A stretch of DNA of 64,000 bases, taken from UBA10329 sp964500205. GTDB taxonomy: Bacteria; Bacteroidota; Bacteroidia; UBA10329. How positions within the stretch are numbered: the first letter of the stretch is position 1; each line of letters opens with the position of its first letter. A program made the position numbers and the translations under genes. This document shows positions 23,354 to 33,200 of this stretch, piece by piece. The DNA lies in contig CAZCNS010000002.1 of NCBI GenBank assembly GCA_964500205.1, forward strand, positions 248,001 through 312,000, read 5' to 3'. The notes beneath the pieces are model-generated. The model had not been told where the DNA came from. It worked only from the letters and a program-made list of their open reading frames with translations, and made no database searches.

Positions 23354-24858
23354 TGGCCGATAGTAGTTTGGTTGGACGGATCTCTCACTCCTTGAGCCGT
23401 CAGGTGGACATTGCTCCCCTGGCGGTTCTCCGCGTTTTGTATGGCGCGCTGATGTTTGTCAGCACCGTGCGGTTCATGGCGAAGGGCTGGGTCACCGAAC
23501 TGTTCGTCACACCGACCAACTTTTTCACCTACTACGGTTTTGAATGGGTGAAGCCTTTGGGCGAGACGGGCATGTGGGCCGTCCATATCGCGATGGCAGT
23601 CCTGAGCATCACCATCATGCTGGGGCTTGCCTTCCGCTTCTCCGCGTTCGCGTTCCTGCTCCTTTTCACCTATGTGGAGCTGATAGATGCGACCAACTAT
23701 CTGAACCACTACTATTTCATCATCATCATCACTTTCCTGCTCGCCATCTCGCCTGCGGGTAAGGCATATTCCATTGATGTGCTACTGTTTCCGAAATGGA
23801 GGCGAGACACGGTTCCGTTCTACACCGTGGGTATGTTCCGTTTGCAGATGAGCATTCTGTACGTCCATGCGGGTATAGCGAAGCTGAATTCCGAGTGGCT
23901 TCTCGATGCGCAGCCACTCAGTATGTGGTTCGTGGCGTTCCGCGAGTGGCCCATCGTGGGGCCGCTCTTCGCCTTCAAGACCACCGCCTACGTCTTCAGC
24001 TGGGCAGGCGCATTCTACGACCTCACCATCCCGTTCTTCCTGCTTTGGGGCAGGACACGGGTGTTCGCCTACATGGCCGTTGTAGGTTTCCACGTCATCA
24101 CCTACACGCTGTTCCCCGCTATCGGAATGTTCCCGTGGATCATGATGGTCATCACGCTGCTGTTCTTCCCGATTGGGTTTCATAGGAGGTTGGTGGATTT
24201 TGTGAGCCGTTCGCTGTTCGAGTTTCGCCATTCGCGAAAAAGATTTCACGCAGAGGACGCAGAGGATTTCGCAGAGAACGCAAAGAGTGCAGCGGTGGCT
24301 TCTTCTCTCATCCCCAATCCCCAATCGTTAATCGTTAAACGTTCTTCGCAAATAAATTTTCACGCAGAGAACGCAAAGAGCGCAGCGGTGGCTTCATCTC
24401 TCGTCCCTCGTCCCTCGTCCCTCGTCCCCCTTTTCCTCTTTTTCGCAATACAGCTCGCCCTCCCCTACCGCTACCTCCTGTACCCTGACAACCTTTTCTG
24501 GACAGAGCAGGGTTACCGATTCTCGTGGCGAGTAATGCTGATGGAGAAGAACGGCTACGCGATGTTCAAGGTCTCAGACCCCGAAACAGGGCGCGAATGG
24601 GACATCCACAACCCGCACTACCTGACTCCGCAGCAGGAGAAGATGATGAGCACGCAGCCCGACCTCATTTTGCAGTTCGCGCATATCCTCGACCGCGAAT
24701 TCCGCAGTATCGGTGTGAAAGACCCCGTGGTGACGGCCGATGTGCTCGTTTCGCTCAATGGCCGCAGAAGCCGTCCGTTCATAGACCCGACCGTTGATCT
24801 GTCTGAGATTCAAGATTCATGGAGGCATAAAGAATGGGTTTTGCCTTTCGAAGGATGA
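23353..24858 (+). CDS. HTTM-domain membrane protein with an in-frame repeat insertion
   Basis: The 501-residue product is a horizontally-transferred-transmembrane-domain protein, related to vitamin-K-dependent gamma-carboxylase membrane regions. The multi-helix N-terminal half has PLAVLRVLYGALMFVSTVRF, YYFIIIITFLLAISP, RLQMSILYVHAGIAKLNSEW and FHVITYTLFPAIGMFPW. The C-terminal part contains YRYLLYPDNLFWTEQGYRFS. Between them, residues about 294-360 consist of low-complexity, Ala/Glu/Ser-rich sequence encoded by dispersed intergenic-type repeats. The start overlaps the imelysin stop by one base, and the TonB receptor ATG overlaps this stop. Confidence 0.87.
   Translation: MADSSLVGRISHSLSRQVDIAPLAVLRVLYGALMFVSTVRFMAKGWVTELFVTPTNFFTYYGFEWVKPLGETGMWAVHIAMAVLSITIMLGLAFRFSAFAFLLLFTYVELIDATNYLNHYYFIIIITFLLAISPAGKAYSIDVLLFPKWRRDTVPFYTVGMFRLQMSILYVHAGIAKLNSEWLLDAQPLSMWFVAFREWPIVGPLFAFKTTAYVFSWAGAFYDLTIPFFLLWGRTRVFAYMAVVGFHVITYTLFPAIGMFPWIMMVITLLFFPIGFHRRLVDFVSRSLFEFRHSRKRFHAEDAEDFAENAKSAAVASSLIPNPQSLIVKRSSQINFHAENAKSAAVASSLVPRPSSLVPLFLFFAIQLALPYRYLLYPDNLFWTEQGYRFSWRVMLMEKNGYAMFKVSDPETGREWDIHNPHYLTPQQEKMMSTQPDLILQFAHILDREFRSIGVKDPVVTADVLVSLNGRRSRPFIDPTVDLSEIQDSWRHKEWVLPFEG
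24245..24432 (+). repeat. composite dispersed repeat inside the HTTM coding sequence
   Basis: Two direct copies of a unit starting TTCACGCAGAG and running through CGCAGCGGTGGCTTC lie at about 24245-24307 and 24359-24398. Between and after them are short iterations: CCCCAAT twice, GTTAATC twice, and TCCCTCG four times up to 24427. The same word families occur at 30018-30180 and 54888-54978. The insertion keeps the HTTM frame open. Confidence 0.75.
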
Positions 24859-27296
24859 TTCGCCCAGCCACATCCCTGCTCCTGCTACTGCTGCCAATGG
24901 CGGCAATGGCACAGCGTGCATCTGTAAGCGGAAAAGTGACGGACACTCAGGGCCAACCGATGTTCGGGGTGACGGTTCACTTGGCAGGCCGCGAGCAAAG
25001 TGTATTCACTGACGAGTCGGGGGATTACCGCATCGGCAACATCAAGGCCGACTCTGTAAAGCTCACTTTCTTCCAGCCCGGCTATGTCAAGCAACAGCGC
25101 AGCATCGGTTGTCAAAAAGGCGAGCAGACGCTGAACATCATCCTTGCTCCGCTGTCGGTGGAGATGCAAGGGGTGGAGGTCAACGGTGAACGCGACCGTT
25201 CGCTCATGCCGATGACAAGGATGAAGTCTGTGGACGGTTTCGGCATCTATGCGGGCCGCAAGACGGAGGTCATCCAGATGGCGAACGTGAGTGCCAACCT
25301 GGGGGCCAACCGCGCACGGCAGGCGTTCGCAAGGGTGGCGGGGCTCAACATCTGGGAGTCGGACTGCTCGGGGATCCAGCTGGGAGTGGGCGGTCGCGGC
25401 CTGAGTCCCAGCCGCTCGGAGAATTTCAACACGCGGCAGAACGGCTACGACATCGCAGCCGATGCGCTGGGTTATCCTGAAAGCTACTACTCGCCACCGA
25501 TGGAGGCCATCGAGCGTGTGGAAGTGGTGCGCGGGGCGGCCTCGCTGCAATACGGCCCGCAGTTCGGGGGCATGCTCAACTTCGTGATGAAGGACGGACC
25601 CACGGACAAAAAGTTTGAGGTGGAAAGCCGTCAGACGCTGGCGAGCTATGGGTTCTTCAACACCTATAACGCCATCGGGGGCACGGTGGGCAGGTTCCGT
25701 TATTATTCCTTTATCCAGTACAGAAGAGGTGACTGCTGGCGGTGCAACTCGGAGTTTGACACGTATTCTGCCTACGGCTCTTTGTCATACACCTCCAAGA
25801 GAGGCACTAAGCTGCGGGCCGAGTACACACGGATGTGGTACACCGCACGGCAGGCGGGCGGCCTCACCGATGCACAGTTCGAGCAGGATGCCCGCGCCTC
25901 CTACCGCGAGCGCAACTGGTTCGGCATCGACTGGAACCTGATGTCGGTGTCGATGGAGCACGCCTTCACCGACCGCTCCAAGCTCAATGTCCGCGCTTTC
26001 GGGGTCATTGCGGGAAGGGACGCGCTCGGCTTCCTCGGTTCACCCGACCAGACCGACCCAGCCTTCAGTCCAGCTGCGCCAGAGTTTCAGAAGAACCGCG
26101 ACCTTATTCAGGGCCGTTTTCGCAATATGGGCGCAGAGATCCGTCAGTTGCAGCGCTACACCCTACTTGACCAGCCGCAGACCGTGCTGATCGGAGCGCG
26201 AGTGTATCGCGGGCATACGCTCAATCGCCAAGGGCCGGCCAGTGCGGGCAGCGACCGCGATTTTCGATTCGTGGAGGCGGATAATGACGAGTCGATGTCC
26301 GAACACCCAAGCTGGAATGCAGCACTTTTCGCGGAGCATGTCTTCAACATCACCAAGAAACTGAGCGTGACACCGGGATTCCGCATGGAATATATCCGCA
26401 CCGAGAGCGAGGGCATGAGTCGCAAGACGTATCGCAATCTGGCGGGCGACATCGTGCTGGACAGCCTCAGCGAGGGTGCGTTTGTCAAGGAGCGGTGGTT
26501 CCCTCTGTTCGGGGTGGGCGTGAGCTACCGTCCGCACAAGTTCGTTGAGACCTACGCCAACTTCTCGCAGAACTACAAGCCCATCAATTTCAACGACCTC
26601 TTCGTAGCGAACCCCACCTTCCGTGTGGACCCCGACATGCGCGATGAGACGGGCTTCAACTTCGACCTCGGTATCCGTGGTGAGCTGCTGCAATGGTTCC
26701 GCTATGATGTAACGGGCTTCGCGATGGTCTATAATGACCGTATCGGCTATGTTCAGGCCGTGGATCCCGAGCTGTTCAGCGTCTATCGCCTGCGGACGAA
26801 TGTGGCCGATGCCTTCACCGTGGGCGTGGAGAGCCTGCTGGAGCTGGACGTGCTGAGGATGTTCGGCCATCACGGAAAATGGCGCATGGGCGTGTTCTCC
26901 AACCTTACTTGGCTGAGTGCGAACTATGTGGCCTCAGAAGAATCGGCCTTCCGCGACAAGCGCGTAGAGCTGACGCCTGCCATACAGTTCCGTGGCGGGC
27001 TGGAGCTGGGATGGGGACGCTTAGGGTTCACAACTCAGTTTTCCTACACTGGCGAGCAGTTCACCGATGCCACGAATGCCATCCGCACAGGAAACGCGGT
27101 GAATGGCATCATCCCTGCCTACCACGTCTGGGACCTCGGCCTGCGCTACACCCGCGACAAGTGGCGCATCGACATCGGCATGGACAACGTGCTCGATGCC
27201 CGCTATTTCACCCGCAGGGCCACGGGCTATCCCGGACCGGGGATATTGCCTGCCGAAGGAAGGTCGATCTGGGTGACGGTGGGGCTGAGGCTTTGA
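24855..27296 (+). CDS. TonB-dependent outer membrane receptor
   Basis: The 813-residue product starts MIRPATSLLLLLLPMAAMA (signal peptide), followed by a CarboxypepD-regulatory-like domain at about residues 22-100 (VSGKVTDTQGQPMFGVTV, TDESGDYRI), a plug with IERVEVVRGAASLQYGPQFGGMLNF, and a C-terminal beta-barrel ending in a terminal strand with final hydrophobic residues (SIWVTVGLRL). The gene context points to an iron or siderophore substrate, and the FecA-like length fits, but the ligand cannot be read from sequence. The ATG at 24855 overlaps the HTTM stop (ATGA); an upstream in-frame ATG at 24834 is less likely. Confidence 0.92.
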   Translation: MIRPATSLLLLLLPMAAMAQRASVSGKVTDTQGQPMFGVTVHLAGREQSVFTDESGDYRIGNIKADSVKLTFFQPGYVKQQRSIGCQKGEQTLNIILAPLSVEMQGVEVNGERDRSLMPMTRMKSVDGFGIYAGRKTEVIQMANVSANLGANRARQAFARVAGLNIWESDCSGIQLGVGGRGLSPSRSENFNTRQNGYDIAADALGYPESYYSPPMEAIERVEVVRGAASLQYGPQFGGMLNFVMKDGPTDKKFEVESRQTLASYGFFNTYNAIGGTVGRFRYYSFIQYRRGDCWRCNSEFDTYSAYGSLSYTSKRGTKLRAEYTRMWYTARQAGGLTDAQFEQDARASYRERNWFGIDWNLMSVSMEHAFTDRSKLNVRAFGVIAGRDALGFLGSPDQTDPAFSPAAPEFQKNRDLIQGRFRNMGAEIRQLQRYTLLDQPQTVLIGARVYRGHTLNRQGPASAGSDRDFRFVEADNDESMSEHPSWNAALFAEHVFNITKKLSVTPGFRMEYIRTESEGMSRKTYRNLAGDIVLDSLSEGAFVKERWFPLFGVGVSYRPHKFVETYANFSQNYKPINFNDLFVANPTFRVDPDMRDETGFNFDLGIRGELLQWFRYDVTGFAMVYNDRIGYVQAVDPELFSVYRLRTNVADAFTVGVESLLELDVLRMFGHHGKWRMGVFSNLTWLSANYVASEESAFRDKRVELTPAIQFRGGLELGWGRLGFTTQFSYTGEQFTDATNAIRTGNAVNGIIPAYHVWDLGLRYTRDKWRIDIGMDNVLDARYFTRRATGYPGPGILPAEGRSIWVTVGLRL

Positions 27297-27425
27297 GGTT
27301 GTCGATCGAAGATCTCCGGTTCATGTTACAGGCAGTGATCTTCCTTCATCCCACTTAAGGCAGGATTCTTCTGTCGGGTGGATATTTGATAAGAGACCGT
27401 TTACCGCAGTCTGACAGCCAAGGGT

Positions 27426-27590
27426 GATGGCCCGAGGGCTCAAAACCACAGTTTCTCGGTCTCGGGCGATGGCCCGAAAGCTCAAAACCATAGTTTCCCG
27501 GTCTCGGGCGATGGCCCGACAGCTCAAAATCACAGTTTCCCGGTCTCGGGCGGTGGCCCGAAGGCTCAAAACCACAGTTTTCCGTTCTCA
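27426..27590. repeat. 42-bp tandem repeat, about 3.9 units
   Basis: Units begin at 27426, 27468, 27510 and 27552, each exactly 42 bp apart, and differ at only a few positions. Each junction carries CGGGC-GATG-GCCCG, a small hairpin. The array runs to the stop codon of the glycosidase gene. There are no unique spacers, so it is a minisatellite and not a CRISPR. The preceding 27297-27425 holds no gene I can support. Confidence 0.9.
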
Positions 27591-28682
27591 CTGGCAGGTT
27601 CCTTGAGCAAGAGCCTTCACCTTGCCATAGATTGGCTGCCGTGGGGCACTGTTATTGGCGAGGATGCCCCAGGTCTCGTTCTGCGGCACGAAATCGTGCA
27701 TGCCAAGCCAAAAGAAGGCCTGCATGTCATTGAACTGAGCAGCGGCAGTGTCGAACAGCTCCGATTGGCTCAGTTCACCATTGGGCCCGGGCAGAAGGTC
27801 GGGGTCTCCAAGCTCGGTGATCCATATGGGCTTGTCCGCATCACCATACTCGGCCATCTTGGCGCGCAATGTGGCAATGGTAGCCGCAAGATCACCATAC
27901 TCATCGTAAGGATGATAGGCCATGATATCGAAAGCGTCCTTGCCACCATAGCGGTATATGTCATCCAAAAAATCGAGCGGAGCATGATATCGGTCGGTGC
28001 TGGAAAGCCCACCGAAGATGATGAACACCTCCTGGGACTCCTCTCGTATGGCACGGTGTATCTCGCTCATCACCTCGGCATAGAGCGCACTGTTCACCGG
28101 CTGCTGACCACCATGCGGTCCCCAGCCGCAACATGGGTAGTTGGGTTCATTGATCAGTTCCCAATGGCGGACACCATAGTTGCCAAGACCATGCTCCTGC
28201 GCGAACTCCCCACCCGGTGCATAGCGTCTCACAAGCAACTTGGTAAGTTCATACAACTCCTCTTTCATCTGCTCGGTGTCCTCCAACCACGTGGGCCAGT
28301 AGTTACCTACAGACATCAGAACGTTTATATCCCGCTGCGCCATGGCCAGCAAGAAGGCATCGTAGTTCTGTGCGATTCTGTACACGTCCTTCTCACCCTC
28401 GATGGTCGGCCAATGAAAACCATTGAGCACCCATTGCAGACCGATATCATCAAGAGCATTTATCGTGACCTGAGAAGTCTGATGCTCACCATGCACATGC
28501 AGACCGAAAACGCAGGTATCAACTGAAGCATCGGAGCGCGTGCAATGGTCGAAACTGACATCAGGCTGACCCTGCGGTGTGAGGTCTTCGATGACCTTCT
28601 TCGTGTACCACGGAAAATCCTCCTTGCTACAGGATGGGAGCAAAAGGATGAGCAGAAAGAAGCCGATAAGGACTTTGTTCAT
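27588..28682 (-). CDS. clan GH-A-like glycoside hydrolase lipoprotein
   Basis: The 364-residue product has a lipoprotein signal ending LLLPSC. The catalytic part is a TIM-barrel-type glycosidase resembling GH39/GH5-like proteins: WELINEPNY contains the probable acid/base Glu179, AYHPYDEYGD the barrel strand with His-Pro, and PIWITELGDPD the probable nucleophile Glu290. The aromatic-rich NYPCCGWGPH after the acid/base could shape the substrate site. The substrate is unknown. The gene converges on the TonB receptor, and its 3' end abuts the 42-bp array. Confidence 0.78.
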   Translation of the reverse strand: MNKVLIGFFLLILLLPSCSKEDFPWYTKKVIEDLTPQGQPDVSFDHCTRSDASVDTCVFGLHVHGEHQTSQVTINALDDIGLQWVLNGFHWPTIEGEKDVYRIAQNYDAFLLAMAQRDINVLMSVGNYWPTWLEDTEQMKEELYELTKLLVRRYAPGGEFAQEHGLGNYGVRHWELINEPNYPCCGWGPHGGQQPVNSALYAEVMSEIHRAIREESQEVFIIFGGLSSTDRYHAPLDFLDDIYRYGGKDAFDIMAYHPYDEYGDLAATIATLRAKMAEYGDADKPIWITELGDPDLLPGPNGELSQSELFDTAAAQFNDMQAFFWLGMHDFVPQNETWGILANNSAPRQPIYGKVKALAQGTCQ

Positions 28683-28747
28683 GCACCAAAAATATGGTTC
28701 TATGATTACTGCGACCGAGAAATGTGGACACAGCTCCGGGCGGATGG

Positions 28748-30277
28748 TTAATCCAAATAACCCCGCATGTCGCCAGCCAGCCGCATCAACGCAGCCTCGG
28801 TGACCTTGGCCTGAAAGAGCAGGTCGTTAAGGCGCGTGGCGGCCAAGGTGCGGTTGAGCTGGACCTCTCGCAGCTCGATGCCTGACACCATGCCTTGACG
28901 GTAGCGCTCAAGGGCGAGGATCGCATTCTCACTGGCAGCCTCGACATTCTCTATCTCCAGCGCAATGAGTCTTGCGAGATGTTGCTGATCGGAGAACACG
29001 GTCACGAGTTCTCCATCCAACTCAAGTTCCAGTCGCTCCTGCTGAAGGCGACTGATCTCCACCTCGGCCTCAGCATTGCGCTGTCTGCGGTGACGGTCAA
29101 AACCATTGAAAAGATTGATGCGAGTGCCGAAGCCGTAATTCAGCCCGTGGGTGCGGTTGCTGACCACGAATCCACCCTCCGACTGCGACTGCGTGAAGCC
29201 GTAGCCCACACCTGCATCCAGCACGGGCCACTTCTCTCGCCTAACGGCCTGCAGACCGAGCAGGGCCACCTCTTGGGCCGCGCGACTCATCGCCATCTCA
29301 GGATTCTGGCCTGCTAACGCATTGCGCAGTTTACTCAGGTCGGCCTGTCCGTTCAGCGTGATGGTGTCGGTAGCCACGGTGAACTGGGTGTCGGCCTGTC
29401 TACCCAAGGTAAGGTTGAGGTCTGTACGGGAACGTGCGAGGTCTTGCTGCAACTGCATCAATCTCGAAGAGTCATTATTGCGATCCACCCTTGCCTGCAA
29501 CACTTCCACCTTCGACTCGCGACCAGCGGCCAGCTTGCCTTCGGCCAGTCGGAGCCGTTCCTGCGATAATTCAAGTGCCTGCTCTGCATGACGGATATTG
29601 TGCTCCAATCGCACCAGCTCGTAGTAGCCGCGCACCACCTCGTGCAAAACGTTCTCCATTGCCAACCGCACCTGCATCTGCCCCATCAGCTCCATCTGCC
29701 GCAGCCGCTTGAGATTGGTGAACATCACCAGACCATCGAAAAGGGTCCAATTGAGCTGCGCATCGGCATTGAAAGCCTCGGTGCCCGCCCCTCTGCGCTC
29801 AAGATTCTCGCCCGATAAGAATCCGAGACGGATGTCCTCCACTCTATTGTTCTGTCCGGCCAGAAGCCCCACTTCCGGGAGCATGCCAGCATTACCGATC
29901 GTGGCGTTATTGGTTGCAATGGATGCCTCAGTTCTGGCGAGTCGAACCTCAAAGCTGTTCTCCAGTGCAGCCTCCATGGCTTGGCGCAAGGTCAGTTGCT
30001 CCTGTGCTGAGGTAAAAAAGGGTAGGAAGAGGAATACGAAGATTGGCGATAGGCGATTGGCGATGACCGATTTGTGATTCTGGGGGAGGGGCGAGAAACC
30101 AGGGACAAGGGACGAAGGGGGTATATGCTTTGCGGCCTCTGCCTCCCGCACGTGCGGGACTGCGTTCTCTGCATGAGATCTCACAAAGCGCCCGCCATGC
30201 CGCTTCGTAGCGCTAACGTTGATCATCAAACTTTGAACCTTGAACATTTCCTCCAAACGAAATTTATACCTCGACAT
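28748..30277 (-). CDS. TolC-family outer membrane efflux protein, N-terminus altered by repeats
   Basis: The product has a TolC body of about 415 residues: LTLRQAMEAALENSFEVRLA, the paired helical hairpins with VEVLQARVDRNN and LDAGVGYGF, and a second repeat ending ALMRLAGDMRG. It is the outer-membrane channel for the RND pump encoded just upstream. The frame from the ATG at 30277, which overlaps the RND stop by 14 bp, runs through about 75 residues of repeat-derived sequence before a clear signal peptide (SPIFVFLFLPFFTSA). No in-frame ATG, GTG or TTG sits near that signal peptide, so the real start is uncertain. Confidence 0.85.
   Translation of the reverse strand: MSRYKFRLEEMFKVQSLMINVSATKRHGGRFVRSHAENAVPHVREAEAAKHIPPSSLVPGFSPLPQNHKSVIANRLSPIFVFLFLPFFTSAQEQLTLRQAMEAALENSFEVRLARTEASIATNNATIGNAGMLPEVGLLAGQNNRVEDIRLGFLSGENLERRGAGTEAFNADAQLNWTLFDGLVMFTNLKRLRQMELMGQMQVRLAMENVLHEVVRGYYELVRLEHNIRHAEQALELSQERLRLAEGKLAAGRESKVEVLQARVDRNNDSSRLMQLQQDLARSRTDLNLTLGRQADTQFTVATDTITLNGQADLSKLRNALAGQNPEMAMSRAAQEVALLGLQAVRREKWPVLDAGVGYGFTQSQSEGGFVVSNRTHGLNYGFGTRINLFNGFDRHRRQRNAEAEVEISRLQQERLELELDGELVTVFSDQQHLARLIALEIENVEAASENAILALERYRQGMVSGIELREVQLNRTLAATRLNDLLFQAKVTEAALMRLAGDMRGYLD
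30018..30180 (-). repeat. dispersed repeat cassette at the 5' end of tolC
   Basis: Read on the minus strand, this stretch holds TGCAGAGAACGCAG near 30160-30175, TCGTCCCTTGTCCCTGG near 30098-30115, and ATCGCCAATCGCCTATCGCC near 30040-30065. These are the same word families as inside the HTTM gene. A short inverted pair, CCCGCACGTGCGGG at 30145-30158, is embedded. Confidence 0.65.
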
Positions 30278-33200
30278 CAGCCCGTTTCTCTTCGCCTGAA
30301 ACGAATGAATAGATGGCCGGGATGACGAACAGCGTCAGCAGCGATGCGAACAATAGCCCACCGATGATGGCAATGCCCATGCCTGTTCGGCTGGCGGCCC
30401 CAGCGCCCACTGCCAGCGCGATGGGGAGTGTGCCGAGCACGGTACTCATGGTAGTCATCAGGATGGGGCGGAAGCGCGACACGGCCGCATCGCGGATGGC
30501 CTCACCCACGGAAAGCCCGCTATCCTTGCGTTGATTGGCGAACTCCACGATGAGGATGGCATTCTTCGTCACCAGACCCACCAGCATGATGACCCCTATC
30601 TCAGAGAAGATGTTAAGCGTCTTGCCGAAATACCAAAGCGAAAGCACCGCCCCCGCCACGGCCAGCGGCACAGTGAACATGATGATGAGCGGGTCGCTGA
30701 AGCTCTCGAACTGCGCGGCCAGCACCAGATAGACCAGCCCGAGGGCGAGGAAGAACGCAAAGAACAGGCTGGATGAACTCTCTGCAAAATCCTTTGACTC
30801 GCCAGCAAGTGCAGTACTGAATCTGTCGGTAAGAACATCATCACCAATGCGTTCCATCTCCGCAATTCCCTGTCCCAGCGTGAAGCCCTTGGCGAGCGTG
30901 GCCGACACTGTGGCGGATGCGAAACGGTTGTAGCGATAGAGCATCGGGGGTGTGGTCTCCTCGGTAAGGCGCACCATGTTGTCGAGCGGTATCATTTCCC
31001 CACGGCTGTTGCGCACCTGCAGCATCCGCAGGTCGGAGGGGTCGTTGCGGAACGGACGGTCGGCCTGCCCGATGACCTGATACTGTTTACCGTCCATGAT
31101 GAAATAGCCGAAACGCTGCCCACTGAAGGCGAGTTGCATGGTCTGTGCGATGTCCTGCACGCTCACGCCCATGGCCTGCGCCTTGTCGCGCAGTACCTCC
31201 ACCTGCACCTCGGGCTTGTTGAAGACCAGGTCCACATCGCTGAATCCGAACATCTCGCTCTTACGCGCCCGCTCCATGAATGGGGGGATGACCTCCTTGA
31301 GCATGTCGAGGTTCGGGGCCTGAATGACGAACTGCACGGGTTGCCCCCCGAAGGGGTCACCAATGGTAGGCTCCTGACGCACAAAGACCCGCGCACCTGA
31401 GAGCGTGCTGGCCAGCTTCCCAAGCCGCTCGGCCACCTGCTGCTGGGTGATGTCGCGCTCATCGGGCTGCACGAGCTGAAGGCGGATGAAACCTGAGTTG
31501 GTACTCGTGCCTGCTCCGAAGCCCGGTGAAGTGACGCTGATGGTCGATTCGCGGCCCGGCACCTCCTGCTCAAGTAGATCGACCAAATCATTGATGAACC
31601 GCTCCATGTACTCGAATGTAGCTCCCTCCTGCGCACGGGCTATGAGCCGCAGCTGCGAGCGGTCTTCAATAGGCGCAAGTTCTGTGGGGATGAGCATTCC
31701 CAGCCCGAATATCATCGCCACTGAACCGAGAATGATCGGCACACTAAGCCAACGATGGCGCATGAAGCTGTCCAGCCACGAAGCGTAACCCTCGGTGAGC
31801 TTTTCAAAAAAAGGCTCTGTTTTCCGGTAGAAAACATTCTGCCGTTCACGTTTTTTCAGGATACGGGCAGCAAGCATGGGCGTGAGCGTCAGAGCCACGA
31901 ACGAGGATATGACCACCGCGCCTGCCAGCACCACCCCGAACTCTTGGAACAGCCTTCCGACCAGCCCTTGAAGGAACACGATGGGCAGAAACACCGCCAC
32001 CAGCGCCACCGTAGTGGCCACCACAGCAAAGAAGATCTCGTTGATCCCATTGAGGCTGGCCTCCAGCGGAGCCATGCCGTCCTCTACTTTAGTGTAGATA
32101 TTCTCCAGCACTACGATGGCATCATCCACCACCAGCCCGATGGCGAGTACGATGCCAAGCAGGGTGAGCACATTGATGCTGTAGCCTGCGAGGTACATCA
32201 CAAAGAATGACCCGATGAGCGAGATGGGAATGACCACCACAGGGATGATGGTGGTGCGCCAATCGCGGAGAAACAGGAAGATGATAAGCACCACCAGCCC
32301 GAAGGCCAGATAGACCGTCTGCTGCACCTCGTTGATGGATGCGCGGATGAAGCGTGTGGTGTCGAAGCCTATGCCCGTCTCGATGTCGGCCGGCAGGTCC
32401 TTCTCTATCTGTGCCAGCCTGCGGTAGAACTCGTCTGCGATCTCGATATGATTAGAGCCCGGCTGCGGGATGATGGCGTTACCCACCATCGGCACATTGT
32501 CGCGCTTGAGCACGGTCCGGAGGTTCTCCGGCCCAAGCTCCGCATATCCAATGTCACGGAAACGGACAATGCGGCCCCCCTCCTCCTTCACGATCATGTT
32601 GTTGAACTGCTCAGGGGTCTCCAGCCTGCCGAGGGTGCGTATGGTAAGCTCGGTGGTGTTGCCCTCGATGGCCCCGGCCGGGAGTTCGAGGTTCTGCTCC
32701 TGCAAGGCGCGCTGCACATCGAGAGGAGTGAGTCCGTAGGCCGCGAGCTTGGCGGGATCCATCCACAGGCGCATGGCGTAGCGCTTCTGCCCCCAAATAC
32801 GAATCTCGCTCACCCCAGGGATGGTCTGGAGGCGTTCCTTGAAAGTTCGCTCTGCGATGTCGCTCAATTCCAACAGCGACCGGGTGTCGCTCTTGATGTT
32901 GAGGAAGATGATGGGGCTGGCATCCGCATCAGACTTTGCCACCACGGGCGGATCGGCATCGGCAGGAAGACGGCTAATAGCACCTGCCACCTTATCGCGC
33001 ACATCATTGGCGGCCGCCTCTAACGGAACGTCCAGTTCGAACTCCACGCGCAACGTGCTGCGGCCCTCGCGGCTGGTGCTCACGATGCTGCGGATTCCCG
33101 CAATACCGTTGATTGCCTCCTCCAGCGGCTCCGTGATCTGCGACTCCATCACATCCGCGTTGGCGCCCACATAACTCGTTGACACGGTGATGATGGGCGG

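Noticed and set aside
27426..27590. Could the 42-bp array be a CRISPR?
   Set aside because: Units are contiguous with no unique spacers, and no cas gene is in the window.
27321..27606. Short frames on both strands through the 42-bp array
   Set aside because: They are open in more than one frame because of the repeat period and resemble no protein.
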